Made by a program: the position numbers and the translations under genes. A stretch of DNA of 64,000 bases from Blastococcus sp. TF02-09 (GTDB lineage Bacteria; Actinomycetota; Actinomycetes; Mycobacteriales; Geodermatophilaceae). Below, in pieces: positions 54,621 to 63,568 of this stretch. The notes under the pieces are model-generated. The model did not search any database. It was not told where the DNA came from and saw only the letters and a program-made list of their open reading frames with translations. The DNA lies in assembly GCF_003319105.1 (NCBI RefSeq), contig NZ_QOHH01000007.1, positions 1-64,000 on the forward strand, given 5' to 3'. The stretch's first letter is position 1, and each line of letters starts with the position of its first letter.

Positions 54621-55649
54621 GGGCGTTGGGTAACCCGGTGACTACTCGTTGAGGTCTTCGGCGAGCCGCCGGGCGGCCTCGGTCTCGATCGGACCCTCGG
54701 GCTCGATGTCCTCGCCGGCCAGACGGGCGGCCATCAGCCGGATCATGGCCACGTCGATCATCGCCTCGGCGTGGGCGGTCTTGCGTTCACAGTCGCGCGC
54801 CAACCGTCTGCACCTCGTCAACCAGCCGAAGGTTCGTTCCACCACCCAGCGGCGGGGCAGCACCTGGAAGCCTTTCACGTCGGCGTTGCGCGGCACGACC
54901 ACCAGCTCGATCCCTTCGTGGTGCTCGGCCCAGCCGATGAGGCCTCGATCGACGGTGTTGACGTAGCCGCCGTCGACCCAGACCAGGCCCAGCTGCGGAT
55001 GCTCGGCGTGCACGCCGGTGAGCAAGAGTTTGGCGCCGGCCCGGTCCTGCACGCCGGCGGCGTGCACCACCCGGTGCAGCAGCAGCCCGTTGGTGTCGAC
55101 CAGCAGGTGGCGCTTGCGGCCGCGGACCCGCTTGCCGGCGTCGTAGCCGTTCGCCTCGCCGCCCTCGGCGCTCTTGGCCGACTGGGAGTCCAGCACCGCC
55201 GCGGTGGGCTGGGCGTCGCGGCCGTCGCGTTGCCGGACCCGGTCGCGCAGCGCCGCGTGCACCTGCCGCCAGGTGCCATCGGCGGCCCAGGCGCGAAACC
55301 AGCGGTAGGCCGCGTCCCAGGGTGCCAGATCGTGCGGCACCAGCCGCGAGGCGCAGCCGGTGCGCAGCACGTACAGGATCGTGTCCAGGACCAGCCGCCG
55401 GTCGTACTTCAACCGCCGCCCACCGTGCCGCGGGTTGACCACCGGCAACAGCGGCTCGATCTGCGCCCACTGCGCATCGGTCAGCGACGTGTCATATCGG
55501 GAAGAGACCGCCGGGCCCGGCGGACATGTACAGACACACATCCGCCCGGACCATCACCGCGGCACCGCGGCAGACCAGCCGCAACGCCGGTCACCGAGCA
55601 CATCGACTCAGGTCGTCACGATCTGACCCGGACCGGTTACCCAACACCC
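54621..55649 (-). mobile_element. IS5-family insertion sequence
   Basis: Imperfect terminal inverted repeats GGGCGTTGGGTAAC (54621-54634) and GTTACCCAACACCC (55636-55649, 13 of 14 matching as inverted repeat) flank a single transposase gene. About 1.03 kb, normal for IS5. No target duplication is obvious by eye. The right end sits inside a restriction-type gene. Confidence 0.8.
54642..55541 (-). CDS. IS5-family transposase
   Basis: The 299-residue transposase has the DUF4096 N-terminus (RYDTSLTDAQWAQIEPLLPV) and a DDE core: Asp in AVLDSQSAKS, Asp in VWVDGGYVN and Glu in WVVERTFGWLTRC. The C-terminal part carries RRLARDCERK. It starts near 55541 with MCVCTCPPG, a region that may include part of the leader. 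It appears intact and so the element may be active. Confidence 0.88.
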   Translation of the reverse strand: MCVCTCPPGPAVSSRYDTSLTDAQWAQIEPLLPVVNPRHGGRRLKYDRRLVLDTILYVLRTGCASRLVPHDLAPWDAAYRWFRAWAADGTWRQVHAALRDRVRQRDGRDAQPTAAVLDSQSAKSAEGGEANGYDAGKRVRGRKRHLLVDTNGLLLHRVVHAAGVQDRAGAKLLLTGVHAEHPQLGLVWVDGGYVNTVDRGLIGWAEHHEGIELVVVPRNADVKGFQVLPRRWVVERTFGWLTRCRRLARDCERKTAHAEAMIDVAMIRLMAARLAGEDIEPEGPIETEAARRLAEDLNE

Positions 55650-55966
55650 TCTGAGGCGCTGACGATTGAGTCAATGTCGGCCTTCGCGACCTTATGGCCG
55701 GGACCGTAGAACTTGCACTGGATGGCTGTCAGGCCATCGCCGTCCCGGTTGGCGGCCACCAGATCGATTCCGGTGTTCGGGCGGCCGTCCCGCCCTGGCC
55801 AGTCCGACCAGAGCCAGACGTCGGTGAACCGAGCAGTCCACTCCGGGTCGTTGGTGAGGTAAGCGTGGATCAGCCGCTCGAACCGATCGCCCTTGTCCCG
55901 CTCGTCCAGGGCCGTGGCCCGCAGCTCGTCCAAGACAGCTTGGATGGTCTCAGTCACGCTTCGCAT
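55637..55966 (-). pseudogene. N-terminal part of a restriction/helicase-type protein, truncated by IS5
   Basis: From the ATG at 55966 (MRSVTETIQAVLDELRATAL) the frame reads DKGDRFERLIHAYLTNDPEW and GIDLVAANRDGDGLTAIQCK, then FYGPGHKVAKADI, a PD-(D/E)xK (Mrr-like) nuclease core with D and QxK. It breaks at the IS5 end. The pattern matches the N-terminus of large type I/ISP restriction or helicase proteins of well over 1000 residues. The rest of the gene is not in the window, so only about 105 residues remain. Confidence 0.7.
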
Positions 55967-56386
55967 CCTGCCCGACGGCACCGACGGACCGAGTTGCCCC
56001 GCCCGACAAAGCACCGACGGTCGCGGTTAGTGACGCCGGCCCTAACGGGACACTCTGCGGCCCCTTGGAGGGCGGCGTGTGGTGTCAGCGCCCGACGTAC
56101 TGCTGGAGAAGATCGTGCAGCGAGACTCCCTCCACCTCTGTGCGCAAAACTCGGGCTCCGCATAAGGGTGGCGGCACCGGTATTACTCGTACTCTCCGGC
56201 CCTACGACAGTGGCTGGGTAGCCAGGACCCGCTCTCCGCGGCCGGCGGTAGCAGCCGGCAACCCTCCGTGGGCGTAACAAGATTCGGCACATGACGACAT
56301 GTCAGAGAGGGCCACTCGGGACATCCTGCCACCTCCGCAGCGCCAGCACGCCAACATAGAGACACCTGGAAACCCGCACTGCATTA
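55967..56386. other. intergenic or decayed stretch
   Basis: No complete gene is supported. On the minus strand a short end-fragment (about 35 codons, stop at 56085-56087) reads CGARVLRTEVEGVSLHDLLQ, then QYVGR, and might be the C-terminus of a lost gene. Otherwise I see nothing certain. Confidence 0.35.
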
Positions 56387-56857
56387 TCAAAGACCCATCG
56401 GGTGCGACGCAACCAGACCCGCTACTTCGCGAAGTGCTGCAATTGTCTCGGATACGTCATAGGCACTACGGGTCACCGAGTACGCGGTGAATTCCCCTCG
56501 TTGATCATTCACCTCTACATCCCCCTTTACAATCGCCCATGAGTCACTTCCGCCGTTCCACGCGTCTATCCAAACCTCGACCGTCCACACCACCAAGCTG
56601 CCATCTACTCGCTGCGCCGCCACAAACGCAGAAGCGCCACCGCCGCTCCCATCAGCAAGGCCCGTAAAAATAGATGTTCCGATGCGCGGGCTACTTTGAC
56701 CTATCTCGAACTGATTGCTATTCGACACTCGAATGCTTGAGTAGAGGCGACCCAGAGCACCGTTGATTGTCAAGTCGGCGATGCAACGGAATAGCAAGGA
56801 GCTGCCTGCCAGGTCCGAGCCCGACTGGCCATTCGCCCCGGCGCCGCGCGACGTCAA
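56387..56857 (-). CDS. candidate immunity protein (156 aa)
   Basis: MTSRGAGANGQSGSDLAGSS begins a small soluble protein of mixed beta and alpha (RCIADLTINGALGRLYSSIR, SLVVWTVEVWIDAWNGGSDS) with lower GC and different codon use than the surroundings. It follows the RHS gene by about 50 bases, the usual place for an immunity gene against a C-terminal toxin. No sequence family is recognised. The role is inferred from position only. Confidence 0.55.
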   Translation of the reverse strand: MTSRGAGANGQSGSDLAGSSLLFRCIADLTINGALGRLYSSIRVSNSNQFEIGQSSPRIGTSIFTGLADGSGGGASAFVAAQRVDGSLVVWTVEVWIDAWNGGSDSWAIVKGDVEVNDQRGEFTAYSVTRSAYDVSETIAALREVAGLVASHPMGL

Positions 56858-56908
56858 GACGGCTGGTTCTGGATAATGAGATGGCTTATCGCTGTGACGG
56901 CCTGTCCG

Positions 56909-59900
56909 TCACATACGACATCCCCACAATTCGGCCCTGATGGTCGTTCGAGTGTGCGTCTCATAGTTGCCCGCCCTAAAGATTTGAAGGATTGTGATTG
57001 TTGCATGCATGTAAATCAGCGTTCCCTCATCGGGATTCCAAGGCAGACGCCCGTGTGCCGTATGGTAATTGGGATACCGGTTTCTCAATCCGCCATCCCT
57101 TCGGTCTCGTCCGACGCCGAACGAGATACTCCCTCTGATGACGGTCCTGTCTAGCTGTAGACCGGGCAAAGCAAGAGCCGCCTTCGTTAGTGATGCACGA
57201 AAGGCCCAATTGCCGTTATCCCTGTACAAGGTGAAAGCGCCCAAACCACTCGACGACGTCTTGGTGAATGAGCGACACTTAGAAGCTCGTCCGTCGAGGT
57301 CCTCCGTGTTGATCGGATCACCATATGTATAGACGTAGCTATTTGCACAACCTCCTGGAAGGCTGTCTCTTGTCAAGAAGCGACCGAGATTGGGCGCATA
57401 GAGCCGCGCCCCCATGAGCAACAGCCCGGAGTCATCACGGGCTCGCTGAGCTCCGCCGAGCCAGCCATGCTTTATGCCGGCCGTATCTGGGGGCGGAGCG
57501 ACTTGGTTCCCGAACTCGTCATAATCGTGCCAGGCGTCAATTCCTACCGCCACCGCGCCAACGGTCTGCAGCGAGACTTTAGCACTTGTGTCTCCATGAA
57601 GATTATGGAGGTGGACACTTACCACACTGCCAGAGACTTCTACAGCCAATTCTTGATTGATTGAGGATCCGTATCGGATGGTCGTGGTAGCACCGTCAAC
57701 ATTCGTCGTAGCCCAACCGGGGTTGTCCGACTGATTCGTGTAATGACGGACGAGGTTTTCCGTGACGATGCCCGCGCTGTCGGTCTTGGTGGCCGTGGCG
57801 CGACGACCAGCTGGGTCATAGGTGTACTCGGTTGTGGCGCCGTTCTGACTGACCGAGCGGGCAGCATCCGAATCGTCATAACCTACGGTTAGCGCCCCAG
57901 CCTCCCGACTGGGAGCATCTGTGCCAGGCACAACAATTTGGCGTCCGAGCTCGTCATAGACGTGGCCTCCAGCCCCACTAGAGCCAGACTCGACGCGGTC
58001 AGCGGAGTCATAGGTCCAGCTGCGAGTCGTCGGCGAGTCGGTCGTGCATTCCCCGTCAGTCCCGGAAATCGTCGTTGCCAGGGCGGTGCGATTGCTATTG
58101 CCGTCAAGGTCATAGCTGCGGACCACGCACGGAGTAGCAGAGCCGATCGAGATATCGTCAGACACCGGATCTCCAGCAGCAGCTGCAGTTCGGTCGGTGA
58201 CGGTGATCAAGCGGCTGGCTCGGTCATAGGTGTACGTGCGGGCGTAAGCATTCGCACCCACTGTGCCTGCGGCAGGGTCAGTCGCAGTGTTGAAAACGGT
58301 GCCTCTGGGAGTGCTTTCTGCAACAACCCTACTAGCCACGTCGACAGCTTGGCTCCAAGCCAGCCACGTTTCATGTCCGTCATCGGCCGGCCCGGCATAA
58401 CTTAGACCAATCGCGTTGCCGACCTCGTCGTAGGCCGTCTCCTGAACAATTCCGCCTGGCAAGTCTTGTTGAACCAGCCGACCCGCTGCGTCGTACTCCC
58501 CGGTGATCACGCCGCCACCGGTGACCTCAATCTTCGTGGGTAGGCCGCGGCGCTCGGAGTCGCTATCGTAGGTATAGGTGGTAGTGCCGGTGGGATCAAC
58601 TACCTCGGCGACATGACCTGAGCTAGCATAAATTGTGCGAGTCACTTCGCCACCCCTATCCGCGTAGCGGATCGTGCGGCCCCAAGCGTCGTACTCGCTT
58701 TCAATGCGGTCGATCTCGTTATCTGCGCCATCCATTGAGGTAATGCCTGTGGCCAATCCTGTCGCCTCGTCATAAAGCACACGGGTGGCTGGGACCGGCT
58801 TAGAAACGCCCAGTCCAGTCACGGTAGTTGTGCTGACATCTTTTCGACCGTCGTCCAGATAGGCCGTACTGTTCGTACGCGTAACGCCACCAGAAACCTC
58901 TACGACCTCCGAGGGAGCCAGAAGCATGGTGTAGCCGGTTGTGTGAAGACCCGAAACGGTGGGGGAGCTTTCCGCTGATCCGGTGCGGCAGGGAAGTCCG
59001 GCCCACTGCGGCGCCAGCCCGCAGGCACTGTTCAGACTGTTTGCGGCCGCGGTGTAATAGGTAGTGATGGTCGTGCCTGCGTCGGTTCCGGACGACTTAG
59101 GTTGGCGGGTTTCGATCACTCGGCCGCTGTCGTCGTAGCGAGTCTTGCTTGTGATGTTGTTGGCGGCGCTGTCCATAACCGTGGTGCTGGTGGTCGATGC
59201 GCCGAGCACCCAGCCGGAGGTGACGCCGGTGACCGAAGCGCCGTCGATAGGGGCATAGCCGGTAAGGGTTTGGCGCACAACAGGCTCCCCAGACGAGGAA
59301 GGAACGCTCGGGTCTGAGGTGCCGGTGTCAGAAGCAGCCTGGGTCAGGGTTACGGTTGTGGGAAGCCGCCAGCCCAAGCCAGTCGCCGGGTTGACCCCAG
59401 CGTTTGGCGCCCCCTGGTCGTAGTCCACGTGGGTGTGAGGGCGGACGCGGTCACCGTTTACGCCGACCTGGCGGGCCGGTTCCCACGTATCGGTGATGAG
59501 GGTACCTGCCGGGATAATCACCGTGCCCGCAGCAATAGCACCGCCGCCTGGGCCGGAAGCAGCGCTGGTTGTCGCAATGTCGGGGTTGTAGCGGGTAATG
59601 GTGGCATAGGAATCAGCGTCGGCAAGAGGGGTGCCCGCGGGCAGATTGCTCTCGTCGGCCGCTTGCCGGATGAGCGCAATCGCACCGGGTGCAAGTTCGC
59701 GAACAACACGGCCGCCGCCGTCGTACTCGGTGGCGGTGAGCTGCCAGTCTCCAGCGCCGTAGCTTGCGGTGTTGACCGTGTAGCCGAGAGCGTCGGTGTA
59801 GTACAAATCGGCGTAGGGCCAGTCTGCTGCAGCAACCGACGTTGCTGTCGACGTATTGACCGGATGCCCGGCGTCGAACACTGCCGCCCCATAGGTTGGT

Positions 59901-62900
59901 GCCTCGGTTTGCCCCCACATGGCCACGGCAGATGCCCGCATGTCGGGCAGGCCAGATGATGACATCGTGCCATTGATTCCGTAGACGCAACGGGACTGCA
60001 CGGTAGCCGGTCCACTGCCCAAGGCGGGATCGCGGGACACAGTGAGCAGCCCGTGGCTGCCCTGGGAAGTGGCGCCGTAGCCGAAGGTCCACTTGGCCTG
60101 CCCTGATGGGGTGAGGCTGGCCAACAGCGGTGTCGTCGACCCTGCCGGGGCGTCGCTGTAGCCATAGCGGGTGGTCAGGTCGGATCGAGGGTCGGTGACC
60201 GCGGTGAGCTGCCCGGCGGAGTTGTAGGCGTAGGAGGCCACCTGGACCGAGTCCATGCCGGCACCGCCGGCCTTGTCCGGGTTGTAGGCCTCGTACCAGA
60301 TTCCCTGCACCTGACCGATGTAGTTGCCGGCGGTGCTATCGGTTGCCGTCGTGGCCGTGGCGTAGGAGATGCGCAGGGCGCGGCAACCGGGGTTCAAGGC
60401 GCCGGTGGCCGGGCAGGTCACCCCTGGTTGGACAGCCCCGAGGATGCGAGTGACCCGCCCGGCGGAGTCGTGGCTGAAACTGGTGGTACCTGCCCCGCCC
60501 GGTTCAGTGACCGCCGCCGGTGCCCACCCGCTGGGCTTGCCCGCGGAGTAGGACAAGCGGGACCACGTGGTCACTGTGCCGTCGTCCTGGGTCAGGGTGA
60601 TGGTCGCGGACGAAGTATCGCCGGTGAGGGTAAGAGTGCCGCCATAAGTGCGGGTGTCTTCATCGACGGGGGCGTAAGTGCCGGTTGCGTCTTGCACCTT
60701 GCCTTCGCCCGGCTGCCGGTACACCAGGGTGGTGCCGTTACCGTCGACCAGAGCGATGGTTCCGTCGAGGATGGTGTTGTCCACCACCATCAGACCAGCC
60801 AGGCCGACGTCGGGCCCGTCCAGGTTGGCGGTCCAGCCGGGGCCGAAGACAGCGTTGGTGGCGTCGGCTTCGCCCGCGAACGAGGCATAGGACCGGGAGA
60901 TCGACAGGTCGCCGGTGTAGCCCGGCACCACCACGTCAGTGGCGTCGATTGCCAGTTCGCCCGTCCACAGCGACACCTCACCGGGTCCTGCGTCGGCGGT
61001 CGGGAACCCGTCGCCGAATGCGTGTGGCACGCGCAGCACAGAGGTGCGCGTTGCCGTATCGCCGGTCCGAGTGCAGCGCGTGATGCCTGAATCGGAGTAC
61101 GCGAAACACACTTGCACGTCCAGGAGCACCGGAACACGCTCCTTGCCGAGGTCAGCCGCGGCCGCGGCCGCCGACCACGCCTGCGACACCGATACCGTGT
61201 TTCCAGCGGCCACGGCAGGTAGGACGTCGGCCCGCGTCCACCCCGTGGTGGACCCAAGGGTCGTGCTGAAATTGGCCGGCTCCGAGGTCCCGGCGGCCCG
61301 CCAATAGATCGACGGGGTCACCGTTCCGGTGCCGGCGGGTGGCGCAGAAGCCCTGATCGTGACCGTGTCGGTGGACTTCGCTGACGATGTCGGGCTAGTG
61401 AGGCTAGCGCCACCGGCGCCGAAGTTGAAGGTCGTGGCTCCAGAGATGTTGCCGGCTTTGTCGATCGCCCGCACGTCCAGGGAGTGCGAGCCAGTGGCTG
61501 CCCACGACAGTGTGGCCGTCGGCGGTGAGCCGGCCGCGGCGACCGTTACCCACGAGCCACGGTCCTTGGAGTACTGAAAGTTCACGACGTCGGTGGAGGT
61601 GCTCTTGAAGGTGAAGGTGTTCGACGCTGGCGCTGGATCCTTCCAACCGCCACTGGTATAGCCGGTGGACACGATCGTTGGTGTAGCCGGTGCGCTGGTA
61701 TCGACGATGAAGGTCCACGGTGCCACAAACGATTTTGAGGTCAACGACCCGTCGTTGCTCCAGGCCCGCACGGCATAGCTGCGACCGTTTACCAGCGCCG
61801 GCGTAGAACTGCCTGGCGTGAAAGTAGAGCGTCCTCCTGATGCGACGGTGGAACCGGCGAGCTGATTCCAGGTGGCAGTGGTGCCGTCGAGTAAGGAAAA
61901 CAGTCCGCGGACGCTGCCCCCGTCAGCATCGGTGACCACCGCTGACAGCGTCGGCTTTGTCGTCGTCGCGTACAGCACTCGGTTCGGGTCGCTGCTGCTG
62001 GGATACCAGGCGTACTGCCCGGGCGTCATCGAGGGGCTGGCCGGGGTGTTCGGGTACGAGTTGTAGGTCACCCGCAGGTGTGGCTCCGCCGGGTCATCGG
62101 CGCCAGGTGCGTAGTTGGCCGAGCGATACCTACGCCACGAGTTGCCGTCCGTCTCGTCAGCGGCGATGATGCGAAACCCAAAATTTGCCGACGGGTTGTC
62201 CGCCCAGTGCTGCACGATTGGCGTCACCGGGAAAAGGGCGTCTCTCTCGCCGACCATACACCGGGGCTGCGCGCTGTACGCCGGGGAGTAGGCGCCCTGA
62301 CCGGATGTAGTCGCCGACGGCTGGGCCGCCCAGGTAACCGCGGTAGCCTCCCAGGCTTGCGTCACCCGTTGGGCCAGCACACTGGCGGGGGTGCAGCCGA
62401 GTCCTGAGTAGAAGTTCCTCAACTGCAATCCCGCGCTGAGGATCTTCTTGCCATTCAGCGCATCAGTCGGCACCTTCAAGAACGAACGCGCCCGATTGGC
62501 CCCGCCGTCGTAGGTGCCGGCCCTCAGCTCCAGGGAACCCGCCTGAGAACTTGTGTAGCCGGTCTGGGTCCAGGTGTCGGAGCTGATCAATTTTGACCAG
62601 GCCGGGTCAATCGTCACGGGGTACTGGGTGTCAGGATCGGCCAGAAAGCCAGCATCGGCAGTCAGCACCAAGACCGGACTGGTCGCTGGCCCCTCCAGCG
62701 ATGTCTCGAGCGGCACAATTCGGGCCGGGTCACCCGATGCTTGATCGACCTGCGTGTCCCACATCATCGGACGCGGCGCGTAGAAGACGACCTTCCCCGC
62801 CTCGTCGCGGACAAAAATGCCGCCGGACTCCGCGTCCACGGTGGCCGCCAGCCCTTCGGACAGAGTTAACGGGAAACTCAGTGTCACGTCACCGTCCGGT

Positions 62901-63319
62901 GGCCCGTTGAGGACCACTGAGTGCGTGAATCCGTCACTCGATGCCGCGACCTGGACATCCGCGCCCGTCGAGGCCGATGGCTCCTCGCCCTCCGGCGATT
63001 CGGCTGCCTCTGTCACGCCAGTGACGTCCTCAGCAGCGCCGGGGTAAGTCGCCACCTCATCCTCCAGCACCGGCGCCGGGAGATCTCCCTCCCAGCCCAG
63101 TTCCAGCGAGGCGGGCTCGCCGGCGGAGTTCACTGACGTCAGCTCCGCCAGCGGAGCTCCGCCAGCATCACCACTGTCAGCACCGTTGGAGAAGACCACT
63201 TCGGCCGGGCCAGCTGCTGGCTCGATGCCCTCCTCGGTCTTCGTAAGGGACAGATCTGCGTTCTCCCACTTCCCGGACTGCTCGTCCCGCGCAAAGACGG
63301 GCGCCGAATAGGAGTCCAT
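56909..63319 (-). CDS. RHS/YD-repeat protein with C-terminal toxin-like domain
   Basis: The 2136-residue product carries a DNRLRE-like N-terminal region (SSQAGSLELRAGTYDGGANR), many YD repeats (for example TYDSDSERRGLPTKIE, EYDAAGRLVQQDLPGGI) and the RHS core ending LMGARLYAPNLGRFLTRDSL, then NSYVYTYGDPINTEDLDG. The 126 residues after that (56909-57289) are variable: they are not recognised and are probably a polymorphic toxin. It lacks its own signal peptide because the true N-terminus is separated by a TAG at 63323. Its codon use becomes more AT-rich near the C-terminal end, consistent with swapped cassettes. Confidence 0.85.
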   Translation of the reverse strand: MDSYSAPVFARDEQSGKWENADLSLTKTEEGIEPAAGPAEVVFSNGADSGDAGGAPLAELTSVNSAGEPASLELGWEGDLPAPVLEDEVATYPGAAEDVTGVTEAAESPEGEEPSASTGADVQVAASSDGFTHSVVLNGPPDGDVTLSFPLTLSEGLAATVDAESGGIFVRDEAGKVVFYAPRPMMWDTQVDQASGDPARIVPLETSLEGPATSPVLVLTADAGFLADPDTQYPVTIDPAWSKLISSDTWTQTGYTSSQAGSLELRAGTYDGGANRARSFLKVPTDALNGKKILSAGLQLRNFYSGLGCTPASVLAQRVTQAWEATAVTWAAQPSATTSGQGAYSPAYSAQPRCMVGERDALFPVTPIVQHWADNPSANFGFRIIAADETDGNSWRRYRSANYAPGADDPAEPHLRVTYNSYPNTPASPSMTPGQYAWYPSSSDPNRVLYATTTKPTLSAVVTDADGGSVRGLFSLLDGTTATWNQLAGSTVASGGRSTFTPGSSTPALVNGRSYAVRAWSNDGSLTSKSFVAPWTFIVDTSAPATPTIVSTGYTSGGWKDPAPASNTFTFKSTSTDVVNFQYSKDRGSWVTVAAAGSPPTATLSWAATGSHSLDVRAIDKAGNISGATTFNFGAGGASLTSPTSSAKSTDTVTIRASAPPAGTGTVTPSIYWRAAGTSEPANFSTTLGSTTGWTRADVLPAVAAGNTVSVSQAWSAAAAAADLGKERVPVLLDVQVCFAYSDSGITRCTRTGDTATRTSVLRVPHAFGDGFPTADAGPGEVSLWTGELAIDATDVVVPGYTGDLSISRSYASFAGEADATNAVFGPGWTANLDGPDVGLAGLMVVDNTILDGTIALVDGNGTTLVYRQPGEGKVQDATGTYAPVDEDTRTYGGTLTLTGDTSSATITLTQDDGTVTTWSRLSYSAGKPSGWAPAAVTEPGGAGTTSFSHDSAGRVTRILGAVQPGVTCPATGALNPGCRALRISYATATTATDSTAGNYIGQVQGIWYEAYNPDKAGGAGMDSVQVASYAYNSAGQLTAVTDPRSDLTTRYGYSDAPAGSTTPLLASLTPSGQAKWTFGYGATSQGSHGLLTVSRDPALGSGPATVQSRCVYGINGTMSSSGLPDMRASAVAMWGQTEAPTYGAAVFDAGHPVNTSTATSVAAADWPYADLYYTDALGYTVNTASYGAGDWQLTATEYDGGGRVVRELAPGAIALIRQAADESNLPAGTPLADADSYATITRYNPDIATTSAASGPGGGAIAAGTVIIPAGTLITDTWEPARQVGVNGDRVRPHTHVDYDQGAPNAGVNPATGLGWRLPTTVTLTQAASDTGTSDPSVPSSSGEPVVRQTLTGYAPIDGASVTGVTSGWVLGASTTSTTVMDSAANNITSKTRYDDSGRVIETRQPKSSGTDAGTTITTYYTAAANSLNSACGLAPQWAGLPCRTGSAESSPTVSGLHTTGYTMLLAPSEVVEVSGGVTRTNSTAYLDDGRKDVSTTTVTGLGVSKPVPATRVLYDEATGLATGITSMDGADNEIDRIESEYDAWGRTIRYADRGGEVTRTIYASSGHVAEVVDPTGTTTYTYDSDSERRGLPTKIEVTGGGVITGEYDAAGRLVQQDLPGGIVQETAYDEVGNAIGLSYAGPADDGHETWLAWSQAVDVASRVVAESTPRGTVFNTATDPAAGTVGANAYARTYTYDRASRLITVTDRTAAAAGDPVSDDISIGSATPCVVRSYDLDGNSNRTALATTISGTDGECTTDSPTTRSWTYDSADRVESGSSGAGGHVYDELGRQIVVPGTDAPSREAGALTVGYDDSDAARSVSQNGATTEYTYDPAGRRATATKTDSAGIVTENLVRHYTNQSDNPGWATTNVDGATTTIRYGSSINQELAVEVSGSVVSVHLHNLHGDTSAKVSLQTVGAVAVGIDAWHDYDEFGNQVAPPPDTAGIKHGWLGGAQRARDDSGLLLMGARLYAPNLGRFLTRDSLPGGCANSYVYTYGDPINTEDLDGRASKCRSFTKTSSSGLGAFTLYRDNGNWAFRASLTKAALALPGLQLDRTVIRGSISFGVGRDRRDGGLRNRYPNYHTAHGRLPWNPDEGTLIYMHATITILQIFRAGNYETHTRTTIRAELWGCRM

Positions 63320-63322
63320 CGT

Positions 63323-63568
63323 CTAGGTGCCATCCGCGTTGGCCCAGACTTTCGTGGAAGCTGTCCGCTGGGACAGGTCCTCCACCGGATGTCCCTGCAC
63401 CCTCGCCGTCAACGCCGCCGAGACCGAATCCGGTCGCTCGGTGATGTTTGGGTCGGCCCCCTCGACCGCCGGCGTGTCAGGTGCCGCAGAAGCCGACGGC
63501 ACTTGCAGGCCGACCGCCACTACTGCACATGAGGTGAGCACTGCGAGGTTGCGCACCCGTCGCAGCAC
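63323..63568 (-). pseudogene. separated signal-peptide exon of the RHS gene
   Basis: Same frame as the RHS gene, just upstream: from the GTG at 63568 (VLRRVRNLAVLTSCAVVAVG) a signal peptide ends near SASA, then TASTKVWANADGT and a TAG stop. The next residues in frame, TMDSYSAPVFARDEQSGKW, continue the usual start of such proteins. A CAG-to-TAG change (DGTQTMDSY) explains the split. SD-like GGAGGGAGGG lies ahead of the GTG. Without it the RHS product could not be exported. Confidence 0.7.

Noticed and set aside
47399-63325. Alternative genetic code (TGA or TAG as sense)
   Set aside because: Many normal genes here end with TGA or TAG at expected ends; three isolated cases fit nonsense mutation better.
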